Shown one piece after another: positions 44,747 to 52,600 of a stretch of DNA of 64,000 bases; the stretch's first letter is position 1, and every line of letters begins with the position of its first letter. The position numbers and the translations under genes are program-made. The DNA lies in the NCBI RefSeq assembly GCF_002042965.1, contig NZ_MZNT01000011.1, forward strand, positions 124,001 to 188,000, read 5' to 3'. This DNA comes from Paenibacillus sp. 32352 (lineage in GTDB: Bacteria; Bacillota; Bacilli; Paenibacillales; NBRC-103111). Below the pieces are notes generated by a model. It was not told the DNA's origin. It saw only the letters and a list, made by a program, of their open reading frames with translations, and made no database searches.

Positions 44747-45632
44747 AGGGGTTCGCCCACCTATGAAAACACTCGGAGGGAAGAGCCAATTGCTCGACCC
44801 TCTAATAGAAGTCTTGGATTATTCAGTCGAGGAGTATGATTTAACTGGGATTTGCGACCTTTTTCTTGGAGGTAATCGGATTCACACCCATTATGAGCAT
44901 CCGTATATAGAGTTCCGCCTGGGCAATGAGATAGATAGAGGGGTTCTCGCCCTTCATCGTTGTTTGCAAGATCCTGACAAGGTTGAAGACCTGCTCGACC
45001 AGATTCAGTTGATTGATGATCCAAATATCATAAACGCAGAGGTATTCGAGACTTTTAAGCAGGAGATTGATACAACCATCGACGAGGTAGCCGCCGCCGC
45101 GATGACATATGTGGTCACCGAGTATTCCCGCGCTGCAGATCGGCAAACTTTCTGCCAAGAAAATGTCAACCGTGGTATCAAGATCGATAAGGTTGCCCTA
45201 AAGTTCTATGCACTAGAAGGGGTATACGAAGATGTGATTTACACTAACGATGACTACGAGTTTTCTTTCGACAAGTATAAACATAGAGATGACTACCTAT
45301 TTATCCTCGATCCGCCATATGTCGAGACAGATGCTAACGGCAAGACCAAGGAGACAAAGGCTTACAAGCATAAATTCAATCTCGAACGGCAGGAAGGACT
45401 AGTCGACAACTTGCTTAAGGATGACTTAAAGGCGAAGGTCATCCTATGCGGCTACCCGAACGATATCTATGACCGTCTTACCGACAGCAACGGATTCTAC
45501 TGCTACTTCATTGGCATGGTGCATGTAGCTAGTTCGTCGACAGGTCGTAAGAGACCAGAGTTCATTTGGACAAACTTCCCAATACCGGAGTATGCACTAC
45601 CAACAGCTCCATTCGACATTGATGAGGAGTAG
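44733..45632 (+). CDS. D12-class N6-adenine DNA methyltransferase
   Basis: A 299-aa Dam-type enzyme transferring methyl from SAM to adenine N6 in DNA. Motifs: N-terminal KTLGGKSQLLDPLIE, the SAM-binding DLFLGGNRI (family: FxGGG), GNEIDRGVLALHRCLQDP, and catalytic motif IV DPPYVET near residue 191, followed by VILCGYPNDIYD. ATG at 44733 has AAGGAGG 12 nt upstream; an in-frame TTG at 44721 abuts that site. No restriction enzyme gene is recognisable beside it, so it is probably a solitary methylase, as common on phages and other mobile elements. Confidence 0.9.
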   Translation: MPQRKGVRPPMKTLGGKSQLLDPLIEVLDYSVEEYDLTGICDLFLGGNRIHTHYEHPYIEFRLGNEIDRGVLALHRCLQDPDKVEDLLDQIQLIDDPNIINAEVFETFKQEIDTTIDEVAAAAMTYVVTEYSRAADRQTFCQENVNRGIKIDKVALKFYALEGVYEDVIYTNDDYEFSFDKYKHRDDYLFILDPPYVETDANGKTKETKAYKHKFNLERQEGLVDNLLKDDLKAKVILCGYPNDIYDRLTDSNGFYCYFIGMVHVASSSTGRKRPEFIWTNFPIPEYALPTAPFDIDEE

Positions 45633-45683
45633 TTAAACCCAGAATATCACCCCTAAAAAAATTAGAAGGAGAGTAATACACCT

Positions 45684-46079
45684 ATGATAAAAATTATTGG
45701 AAACGCAGAATATGTTCTAGGATTTGATCCTGAAAAAGTAGCTCCCCTATTAACCAAGAGCGGTAAAGCTCGCGCAGATAAGCTTTGCAAATTGTATTTT
45801 GGTGCTACTCCAGTCAGAGAGCTTCATGACTTTATTATTTCACAGGCTCGGAGGGGTAAGGGAGGATATTATGGGTTGAAAGCTTTCATAACACAGTTTG
45901 AAGCATGTATAGCCAATTATGCCCTTGAGGTAGATGCACATTTACAGCGATTGTTCCCAATTCTGCAAATAATCGATGAAGTAGAAGCGTACCTTCAAGG
46001 AAAGATAGTTCTTATTATGCCTCAACACGAACCTCTAATTCTCGGAGGGAGGATTCATTATGTTAGATGGCACAAATAA
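45684..46079 (+). CDS. LGFD-family hypothetical protein 1
   Basis: A 131-aa protein of unknown function, first of three consecutive related genes. Shared signature: an N-terminal AEYVLGFDPEKVAP, a helical middle with an ...FEACIANYALEV block, and LFPILQIIDEVEAYLQGK. Start follows AGAAGGAG. It overlaps the next gene by 20 nt. No known motif and no signal peptide. Confidence 0.75.
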   Translation: MIKIIGNAEYVLGFDPEKVAPLLTKSGKARADKLCKLYFGATPVRELHDFIISQARRGKGGYYGLKAFITQFEACIANYALEVDAHLQRLFPILQIIDEVEAYLQGKIVLIMPQHEPLILGGRIHYVRWHK

Positions 46080-46536
46080 CATATATCGGGAACGCGAAAG
46101 GAATGTAATTCAAAATAAGGGATCATCGATGTTAAGACAGTCATTGACCTTTTCTAATGCCTACGAGATCGATGAAGAGGTCTACCTATTGGGCTTCGAC
46201 TCGACCGAAGCCGCCCAGAATTTGACCGAAGAAGGTAAACACCAAGCTCAAACCCTATTCAACATGTTTCAAAAAGGTGATGATGGAGCGACCGAAGCGT
46301 TTATCGACTCTCTTATATATTTAGACCCAGATGTTAATGATCATGAGAATCTCAAGACCTGTGTTGAAGCCTACATAGCAGCCTATGTTATCCGAGATGG
46401 TATCGCCCTAATTCGATGGTTCCCGATGCTACAGTTGCTCGACCGAGTACAATCCTACCATGAAGGTGAGTTCGGTTGGGAAGCCAGGACTCATATGGAT
46501 ATCGACAATCAACGGTTCCATCTAAGATGTATCTAA
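46060..46536 (+). CDS. LGFD-family hypothetical protein 2
   Basis: A 158-aa paralogue: EEVYLLGFDSTEAAQNLTEE, CVEAYIAAYVIRDG, and WFPMLQLLDRVQSYHEGE align with the genes before and after. I chose ATG at 46060 because GGAGGGAGG lies 8 nt upstream; an internal ATG at 46129 would give a start matching the paralogues better. Unknown function. Confidence 0.72.
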   Translation: MLDGTNNIYRERERNVIQNKGSSMLRQSLTFSNAYEIDEEVYLLGFDSTEAAQNLTEEGKHQAQTLFNMFQKGDDGATEAFIDSLIYLDPDVNDHENLKTCVEAYIAAYVIRDGIALIRWFPMLQLLDRVQSYHEGEFGWEARTHMDIDNQRFHLRCI

Positions 46537-46633
46537 ATCATAGACCTTTTAAGCGCACCATGTATTCTTATCGGGGTAATGAAGCCCTTGACCACAAATT
46601 AACCGGCTCAAAGCCACAGGAGGAAAAATAAAA

Positions 46634-47041
46634 ATGATTAAACAGCACCCACTTATCGAAACCGCATATGAAGTAAACGGACAAACCTACGTCTTAGGCT
46701 TCGACCCGAATGAATATAACACTGTATCACATGTAGCTCAGGTACAGGTTGGGGTTTTGAGAAACATTCTTCGCATGAAGGGGTTCAAGAAGGGGCAGAT
46801 CCATAAGCTGACAGCAGACTTGATATTTTACAAAGACATCGACGATGTAGATGTCTTTGTAAACGAGTTTGAGTGTAATGTTCGGTCATATTTTGCTAAA
46901 TACGGTATGCAAGATGAGGAATCTTTCTGCGAGTTGTTCCCTTTGGTACAGTATGCTAATTCAGTTGTAGTATCGCTTCGGTATAGGCGTTGGGTAATGT
47001 TTCGCTCATTATGCCAGTATGGAGTCAGTGGTTCGCGATAG
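46634..47041 (+). CDS. LGFD-family hypothetical protein 3
   Basis: A 135-aa third paralogue: GQTYVLGFDPNEYNTV, EFECNVRSYFAKYGMQ and ELFPLVQYANSVVVSL. It starts after CAGGAGG with 7 nt and ends the run; a terminator lies 150 bp on. Unknown function. Confidence 0.74.
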   Translation: MIKQHPLIETAYEVNGQTYVLGFDPNEYNTVSHVAQVQVGVLRNILRMKGFKKGQIHKLTADLIFYKDIDDVDVFVNEFECNVRSYFAKYGMQDEESFCELFPLVQYANSVVVSLRYRRWVMFRSLCQYGVSGSR

Positions 47042-47189
47042 CAGTTAGCGAAAAGTAAGCCTTTCAAAATGCCCTCTACGCCGTCTCAATCCCCCTCGGG
47101 GCTTCCGCTGGTAATGGATGCCCCGAACTCTGGCTTACAATGGCGAATACGCCCTTCAAAATCTTGCCGTTCGTCTCGCCCTAACCCCG

Positions 47190-47213
47190 CCTAAGGGGTT
47201 TTTGTCTTTATTT
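47190..47213 (+). terminator. terminator after the LGFD genes
   Basis: AACCCC and GGGGTT enclose GCCTAA, followed by TTTGTCTTTATTT. The preceding bases (47042-47189) are C-rich and non-coding. Confidence 0.72.
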
Positions 47214-47328
47214 GCTCTTAATTCGCCAGTTCGGTAACCAACACCTGACCGAAGGGTCATCCAATCGAATGTTCTCTGTAGATCTGGAACACTCCGACCG
47301 ATATTATTAGAATAAGGAGTGTGGGAAA

Positions 47329-48057
47329 GTGATTACGTTCAGCGTCAACGAGAGAAGGTTCCATGAGGAAGACTTTAAGAAAATTGCTCACCTGCTAAAA
47401 GAGCTTAAAGATCCTCATTGTGATGATTATAAAAGAGTAGCCATTAGTAAGCTGGTCATGGACTGTTTAAATGGCGAGATGAAGGAAAATATCCAAAGCT
47501 ACAGTAAATATGGCGAGAAGATCAGTAACGATGAGGTTATCGGTAAGTCGAGAAAGCAGATCGGTGATGAAAAAGTATCAGATTTGAGACTAGATGCACC
47601 CACCAGATCTGGACGGGGTATCGAATTGCCTGATAAGAATATATCGATCGAAGACGAGGCGAAGGCTAAAGAAGATCGTGAAATCCACTTCAAGGTGTTC
47701 ATTATTGTAGAAGCCCATCTTAAGGAATTAGGGGAATCCCTGTTCGATACCATCGATCCATTAATTAATGCAACGCTGGTTCCGACCAAGACAGTCGTGA
47801 AGAAACCCAGAGTAGAGAATAAATTCGAATCCAGTCGGAAAATGGCTGATGAACTAGTAACTAAGTACAAAAATTGCCTAGCCGATATTAGTGTCGAGCC
47901 TGACGGAACACCACTAACCGATGAAGTAATATATTACTTAGAAAAACGCTCTCTTATGGAGCTTGTTAGGGTAGTTTTTAAGGACAAGTTCCTTTGGGAA
48001 AGACTTGAGATGACCCTGAAACCGAAAAAAAACAGAAACATTCTAGTTAGAATGTAG
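47329..48057 (+). CDS. hypothetical helical protein
   Basis: A 242-aa, highly charged soluble protein without a family I recognise. It is Lys/Glu-rich; a helical N-terminus (EEDFKKIAHLLKELKD) and a C-terminal block (LEKRSLMELVRVVFKDKFLW) stand out. GTG start at 47329 follows AAGGAG. It stands alone between two non-coding stretches and directly before the 41-bp repeat region, so a DNA-binding role at those repeats is conceivable but unsupported. Confidence 0.7.
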   Translation: MITFSVNERRFHEEDFKKIAHLLKELKDPHCDDYKRVAISKLVMDCLNGEMKENIQSYSKYGEKISNDEVIGKSRKQIGDEKVSDLRLDAPTRSGRGIELPDKNISIEDEAKAKEDREIHFKVFIIVEAHLKELGESLFDTIDPLINATLVPTKTVVKKPRVENKFESSRKMADELVTKYKNCLADISVEPDGTPLTDEVIYYLEKRSLMELVRVVFKDKFLWERLEMTLKPKKNRNILVRM

Positions 48058-48183
48058 GCGTGCTTCGGAGATAGCTATCCCCGATCTCGGTCAGCTGGTA
48101 ATGCTTCAGGTTATCGTGAAGGAACACATCAACCCTGTAACAGCTAGAGCAGGGGTATCTCATGAGCCTGTCCCAATAAACTT

Positions 48184-48219
48184 AGAAAGAGAGTAGCTGC
48201 AGCTGCTCTCTTTCTATTT
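48184..48219 (+). terminator. long perfect hairpin, probable terminator
   Basis: AGAAAGAGAGTAGCTG folds back on CAGCTGCTCTCTTTCT as a 16-bp stem (one T-G) with essentially no loop, followed by ATTTT. Almost exact two-fold symmetry also makes it a possible protein-binding palindrome. Confidence 0.6.
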
Positions 48220-48305
48220 TCAGCTAGAATGAGCCCATAAGCTGGCGTTACACGCACAGCATATGCTCACGAACCTGTCCAATAGACGTTGTCCTCCGAT
48301 TAAAT

Positions 48306-48469
48306 ATGAGCTTATTAACTACGTGATAAGGACAGCTCAGCACAAAATGAGTTTATTACCTACGTAATAAGCACAGTTCTTATGAAGATGAGTCTTTTTC
48401 ATGCAGAGTAAGAACAGTTTGCAAGAAGTTGAGTCTTTTTCGTCAAACACAAAGACATGTTTAGACGAG
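48306..48469. repeat. four tandem 41-bp repeats with internal dyads
   Basis: Units start at 48306, 48347, 48388 and 48429, exactly 41 bp apart. Each begins (A/T)TGAG and has ACAG or GACAT about 25 bp in. Each unit carries its own palindrome in changed bases: CTTATTA..GTGATAAG, TTATTAC..GTAATAA, TCTTTTT..GTAAGA, GTCTTTTT..CAAAGAC. Compensating changes of that kind suggest selection on the dyad. Degenerate relatives (ATGAGCC...) occur at 48162 and 48229. The remaining bases 48470-48840 are C/T-rich and non-coding. Confidence 0.8.
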
Positions 48470-48841
48470 AAATCACTCCACGTTCAAGATTCACCCGACC
48501 ACCCAGGCAGATTAAACAGAATTCCCGACCTAACCAACTCGCTAATTAGTATTCGGTCATCCGCGAAGTACAAACCCCTAAAAATCAGTAAAGTCGCCCC
48601 TCGGCTTCGGATCGCCCCATTCGGGGTAGCCCTCTAATTGCCTTGCCATCGCTTCGCCCTCCAAAATCGCTTCACGCTTGTCCCGCCTCTTTTCCGCTGT
48701 TACCTCATCACCCTCCCCTTAATCGCTTGTCTGTGCGCCCCACGGTCGCCTGACGCTTGGTATTCGTATTCACGCCCCGCTTAGCGTTGTCGGAACGGGT
48801 CGGTTTGTGAAAATAATCTTGAAAATTGTACAGTAAACTAC

Positions 48842-48870
48842 TTGAATTAACTGATAATTTATGTTATTAT
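48842..48870 (+). promoter_or_regulatory. candidate promoter for the small membrane protein and resolvase-like gene
   Basis: TTGAAT at 48842-48847, 17-bp spacer, TATTAT at 48865-48870, some 50 bp before the start at 48922. Confidence 0.5.
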
Positions 48871-48921
48871 AATTATATAAAAGGAAATTAATTACAGTAA
48901 AAAAGGGGGAGGTTGATCGAT

Positions 48922-49083
48922 ATGACAACGGCACTTTGTATCGCGGGTATAGTTTGTCTCGGTTTCGGCTTCACAACTTTTAGATTGACACTAGATGCAG
49001 AGTCTGTGGTAGTAAGAAACATTTCTGGAGCTACCACTGCCGCACTACTGGTCACATTACTGGCAATCTACACAGCCATTTAA
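48922..49083 (+). CDS. small two-helix membrane protein
   Basis: A 53-aa ORF beginning MTTALCIAGIVCLGFGF, with a short charged loop (LDAESVVVRNISG) and a second hydrophobic stretch (AALLVTLLAIYTAI). AAAAGGGGAGG lies 9 nt before the ATG and a promoter is just upstream. It is immediately followed (14 bp) by the resolvase-like gene, whose ribosome site starts right at its stop codon, so translation is probably coupled. Function unknown. Confidence 0.7.
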   Translation: MTTALCIAGIVCLGFGFTTFRLTLDAESVVVRNISGATTAALLVTLLAIYTAI

Positions 49084-49097
49084 GGGGATGTATGGTT

Positions 49098-49622
49098 ATG
49101 AAGTTGGGGTATGTTAGAGCAAGAACAAAAAAGGAAATTGATGCATTTATAGAACAGGCGCAGCCAGATAAGCTTTACGTGGACTTGGCTGATGAGTTTG
49201 GCGCATCTAAGGGGCTTCAGTTAGCTGAAATGCTCGAAATGGTCAAAGCGAACGACACTATTATTGTTCGGGGGTTCATTCAGCTGGCTGATGATATTGG
49301 TCAATTAAGTAGATTACTCTCCACTTTAAACTCAATCGGTTCAAATCTAACGATTCTTGATGAAGATGATGGTGGACTACTTTTGGATGATCATAGTTTG
49401 AAGGTTGTTGATTATCTTGATAAATTTACCGCAGCCAAAGAAGAAATTGTCTCAACCCGAGAAAGTAAAGTTGGTCGTAAAGCACTGGAATATCCAAGTA
49501 ACTTTTATGATGTTTACAAGGATTACCGCTTCGGAGATATGAAAGCGGATACAGCGTATAGGGCTTTAGGGTTGAAGTATAGGGCTAAGTTCTATGAGTT
49601 GATTAGAATGTTTGAAGCGTAA
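49098..49622 (+). CDS. serine-resolvase-like protein lacking the catalytic serine
   Basis: A 174-aa protein with the layout of a small serine resolvase/invertase: N-terminal GYVRARTKKE (family: GYxRVSTxxQ), TIIVRGFIQLADDIGQLSRL (family: vxxlDRLxRsxxdL), STLNSIGSNLTILDEDDGG, and a C-terminal HTH-like region (GRKALEYPSNFYDVYKDYRF, MKADTAYRALGLKYRAKFYE). The position of the nucleophilic Ser holds Arg, and the catalytic R..R pair after the helix is altered. It should bind DNA but not recombine it. The likely start is ATG at 49098 (AAGGGG 10 nt upstream); 49092 is also possible. Confidence 0.75.
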   Translation: MKLGYVRARTKKEIDAFIEQAQPDKLYVDLADEFGASKGLQLAEMLEMVKANDTIIVRGFIQLADDIGQLSRLLSTLNSIGSNLTILDEDDGGLLLDDHSLKVVDYLDKFTAAKEEIVSTRESKVGRKALEYPSNFYDVYKDYRFGDMKADTAYRALGLKYRAKFYELIRMFEA

Positions 49623-49661
49623 GAGAGAGACATAGAGATTTTCAGGGAGGAAGGGATCGCA

Positions 49662-50327
49662 ATGCTTACATTTAGCGCAAATCCAACAGTCGATCAAGTC
49701 CAGAAGGCAGCTTCTGCTGTAGTTCCGAATAAGTCTATCAAACAGCTTAACGAGTTTGAACGTATAGGTCTGAGTGAGGGTTTCGTTAAGATGGCAGAAG
49801 GCAAGCTAACAAAGCCTGAGTTCAATGCTGGAGCTTTCGGACGCACCATCGAGCGTAATGTTAAAATGTCGGTAATTGATCGGGAAGTGCCTTTAATCTC
49901 GTCGGAAGAATATGAAGCTGGCGTTAGAGGGGTATCTGAAACTTATGTTCAGGTCGACTCTTTTGCCAATAATGACTCTTGGTTGGAGAGCTTGGGCTTG
50001 AATATAAGCATGGTCAAAGAAGTTTTCGAACTGGTGGAGGATCATATTGTTGAAAGGGAACGCCCAAGTGGTAAGCGTTACGTAACGAGTTTGAGCGCAA
50101 CCATGAAAAATGCCCTTGCTGGTAACTGTCGCAGCATGACGACTCTCTCCCGTCTGGTTCAAGACTATAAGGACTTCACCTTCTTACAAGTCCCGCAGTG
50201 CAAAATTGTAATGATCGACTTCTTGAAGGACGTTAATTCGTTGGGAGGACTCATCGAATACATCTTAAGGCACCGTAAACTTGGCGAAGCACTGGGTCTT
50301 TATGACAACAATACTCATACAGCTTAA
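49662..50327 (+). CDS. hypothetical protein
   Basis: A 221-aa soluble protein. Nothing is recognised. The start follows AGGGAGG. A helical N-terminus (KQLNEFERIGLSEGFVKMAE), a central acidic segment and a basic C-terminal half (HIVERERPSGKRYVTSL) are visible. It lies between the resolvase-like gene and an HNH-like gene with 39- and 14-bp gaps, suggesting an operon. Confidence 0.7.
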   Translation: MLTFSANPTVDQVQKAASAVVPNKSIKQLNEFERIGLSEGFVKMAEGKLTKPEFNAGAFGRTIERNVKMSVIDREVPLISSEEYEAGVRGVSETYVQVDSFANNDSWLESLGLNISMVKEVFELVEDHIVERERPSGKRYVTSLSATMKNALAGNCRSMTTLSRLVQDYKDFTFLQVPQCKIVMIDFLKDVNSLGGLIEYILRHRKLGEALGLYDNNTHTA

Positions 50328-50341
50328 GGAGGTCGTTTACC

Positions 50342-50980
50342 ATGATAACTATTGCTGAAACTGTAAATCCTAAATCTTTGGAATTGCCTTCCTACATTGA
50401 TGATTTGAACGGCAAACCTACATTCTTGATTCCTTCGGAGAAAAATAAGGCGTGTTGGGCAATTCTCAAGAATAGGAAGCATCTCCTCGATAATGTTGAA
50501 CATTCATCGTTCGAGCGTTTCACTTTTCTTGTGGATCAGGAGCAAGGTTTCTTTGGACGAATTGATAACAGAATTCGTGAGCTTCTTAAGGATGGTAACA
50601 AACTCTATTCTCGGAAAAAGCGCGGATATAAAGAAATGACACTGATCTATGCAAATGGCGTGTTCTATCCCACTAAGAGAAAAGGGTTAATGGTGAGTGG
50701 ACAGGGATCAGGTGACGATAACGAATATAAGTGTTGCACCCTTAGGAAAGGAATCATTTTGAAAGATCATCAAATGATCGGCTTGTTCAAGAACGGAGAA
50801 GTCGGAATGCTAGGTATCGATTCAATTTATGAAAACAATCACCTTGATCTTGACACATTTAATAATTCTGCTTCGAATCTTATCTTAGGAACCAAGAAGG
50901 ATAATTTGGAACATAGGAATTATAATCTCGAACGTAACGTACTTGTAAAGCGTAGAGGGCAAATCGTTTTCAACGTGTGA
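50342..50980 (+). CDS. probable HNH-type nuclease-like protein
   Basis: A 212-aa protein. The C-terminal block KDHQMIGLFKNGEVGMLGID, IYENNHLDLDTFNNSASNL and GTKKDNLEHRNYNL has the spacing of phage HNH endonucleases (family: vHHlnG...DNR.eNLevvt...N..H). The first His-like position and the metal Asn/His seem only partly conserved, so activity is uncertain. The N-terminal 120 residues are unfamiliar. AAGGAGG precedes the start. Could be a homing-type or packaging-associated nuclease. Confidence 0.55.
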   Translation: MITIAETVNPKSLELPSYIDDLNGKPTFLIPSEKNKACWAILKNRKHLLDNVEHSSFERFTFLVDQEQGFFGRIDNRIRELLKDGNKLYSRKKRGYKEMTLIYANGVFYPTKRKGLMVSGQGSGDDNEYKCCTLRKGIILKDHQMIGLFKNGEVGMLGIDSIYENNHLDLDTFNNSASNLILGTKKDNLEHRNYNLERNVLVKRRGQIVFNV

Positions 50981-51047
50981 GTGTATAAACAAGACTAGTT
51001 AAAGGGGATTCAGTATAGTGGGATTTAAGTTGAATATGGTGAATGGC

Positions 51048-51076
51048 AAGGAGGTGTCGATAGTGGATACCTCCTT
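51048..51076 (+). promoter_or_regulatory. hairpin sequestering a perfect Shine-Dalgarno
   Basis: AAGGAGGTGTC (51048-51058) pairs with GATACCTCCTT (51066-51076), 11 bp with one G-T, leaving the loop GATAGTG. The loop holds a GTG codon that is in frame with the following gene and correctly spaced from AAGGAGG. Either a regulated alternative start or a leader hairpin of the ATG at 51102. Confidence 0.6.
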
Positions 51077-51101
51077 TAATTATACCTATGGAGGGGTTCT
51101 C

Positions 51102-51362
51102 ATGAATAAGCCGGTAATGAAATTTGCAGACAGATGGAAAGCAGCCGAAAAGTTGGTAACGGAGCAGCTTGGTATCGAGCGGATCGGCTTAAGGCTCATT
51201 GGTTCAGACGAGGTAACTGAATATCAGCGGCAGGATGGGGTTCGCGGTATTAAGCTGGCGGTCGATCACTACCGAGAAGGCACAACTAAACCTGACGGTA
51301 TTAGTATTTACTTTCACTTTGACGATGGTCAGGACGTCATGGTAATTCAGCAACTCGCTTAA
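51102..51362 (+). CDS. small hypothetical protein
   Basis: An 86-aa protein from ATG 51102 (GGAGGGG 5 nt upstream). The same frame is open back to a GTG at 51018 (AAAGGGG upstream, 114 aa) and to the GTG at 51063 in the hairpin loop, so three starts compete. Sequence marks: FADRWKAAEKLVTEQLGIE and a beta-rich end (ISIYFHFDDGQDVMVIQQLA). Unknown function; it has its own terminator downstream. Confidence 0.6.
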   Translation: MNKPVMKFADRWKAAEKLVTEQLGIERIGLRLIGSDEVTEYQRQDGVRGIKLAVDHYREGTTKPDGISIYFHFDDGQDVMVIQQLA

Positions 51363-51371
51363 ATTGACGAG

Positions 51372-51407
51372 AGCTCCCACCAGTTAATTGCATGGGAGCT
51401 TTTCTTA
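51372..51407 (+). terminator. terminator after the small gene
   Basis: AGCTCCCA pairs with TGGGAGCT across 13 nt, followed by TTTCTTATGTTT. Confidence 0.82.
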
Positions 51408-51698
51408 TGTTTCTAGACCCGGTAATCTGTATTGGAAGGTCATCCAGACAACCTTGACATTAGTATCATCCTCAGCGATCCGCCTTTTGTTCCCTTCTCG
51501 CTGCATCAGGGGTAGCTCCTTAAATTTCTCCCGAGCCTGGGTAGGAACCTCGTGAGTTGTATCCCTACATGGACTCCTCTTTACCACATGCTCAGAAATT
51601 CATGACCTACATTCGCCGCGGTGGATAGTTTTACGTGCATGAATAGTATTAATGATAATTTTCCGTTGGAGCTTGAGGCACTGCTGTTGAGGGATAAT
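51408..51698. other. non-coding DNA left of the repeat array
   Basis: I see no convincing gene. Short minus-strand open frames lack ribosome sites and protein-like composition. Confidence 0.5.
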
Positions 51699-51962
51699 TT
51701 ATAAAAAGCCCGAGATGCCGTTACATGAACAATGACATTTTTATAAAAAGCCCGAGTGCTCATTATAAATATTGAGTTACAGCTAATGATTTTATAAAAA
51801 GCCTGAGTTTCGATTATAAAAATCTCGAAATAGCCTAGGACATCTTATAAAAATGCCGAGCAGCGATTATAATTGCCGAGTTACAGATCAACATTTTATA
51901 AAAAGCCCGAGTGCTCATTATAAATGTTGAGATTAACTTAGATAATTTATATAAATGTCGAG
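51699..51962. repeat. helically phased array of ten TTATAAA...GAG repeats
   Basis: Long units TTATAAAAAGCCCGAG (or close) start at 51699, 51741, 51792, 51845, 51896 and 51947. Short units such as TTATAAATATTGAG or TTATAATTGCCGAG lie at 51763, 51814, 51867 and 51918. Steps after 51741 are 22, 29, 22, 31, 22, 29, 22, 29: about two and three turns of DNA alternately, so all sites face nearly the same side. The long-plus-short pair forms a ~51-53-bp tandem unit. No coding and no unique spacers. Confidence 0.85.
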
Positions 51963-52600
51963 CGGTTAATTAAACTACTGACATGGTTTCTTTACGTCAG
52001 CTACATTTTCTGAGGAGCTTTATTCGCTAGTCACTACTTCCATTTAGGTCGGCATTGACCTTGATAGAATGGGGGCAGACCCCTGTTAATTTCTAATTCC
52101 TTGATGCTGTTGTTTTTATGTCACTTCCATTGTGCTACCAGCAGTTCTTATTTGTATGCGGTCATAACTCATCACTCAGTCAGAGATTATTAACAGACTA
52201 GGGAACACTACTGATTCCATTCCCTCGTTTTATGTTGATTCAGATCGATTTTCTCAACACTCTCCTCATACAACTCCTGTAAACACACATCATCCCTTAT
52301 TTTATTGAGCTATGAAATTTGAATTGATAAGGATTCAACTTCAAGAGTATACGACCAACAAAAATAACTCAAAGTATAGCCTACTTAGAAGTCTTACTTA
52401 GAATTTCGATAATAATTTTCACTTCCCAATTATCCTACGGCGGTTTTTTCCTTGCGGCTCTAGGGTTTCACGGAAGTCTAATAATAAACCAAGCGCGTTA
52501 ACGGGTTGAATACCGTTTTAGTTTCTAAGTCGGGCTAATGAAGGCTCTATTCTGCTGGTTTAACTTCACTTAACTAAAAGCCTGGGAAGGATGATGTGAG
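51963..52600. other. non-coding DNA right of the repeat array
   Basis: About 640 AT-rich bases without a credible gene. It contains one TTCAAGAGTAT motif (52340-52350), related to those at 43761, 43888 and 55608. No hairpin-T terminator or clear promoter was identified. Confidence 0.5.

Noticed and set aside
48306..48469. CRISPR or DnaA-box origin
   Set aside because: The whole 41-bp unit is repeated without unique spacers, and no TTATNCACA boxes or replication initiator gene were found.
48401..48637. 78-aa open frame over the repeat region
   Set aside because: It reads through the 41-bp repeats, lacks a ribosome site, and the composition is not protein-like.
51405..51763. two short minus-strand open frames
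   Set aside because: No ribosome sites or recognisable sequence; they overlap a terminator and the start of the repeat array.
51699..51962. CRISPR array
   Set aside because: Repeats are only 14-16 bp and vary, the gaps between them are 6-17 bp and are themselves partly repeated, and there are no cas genes.
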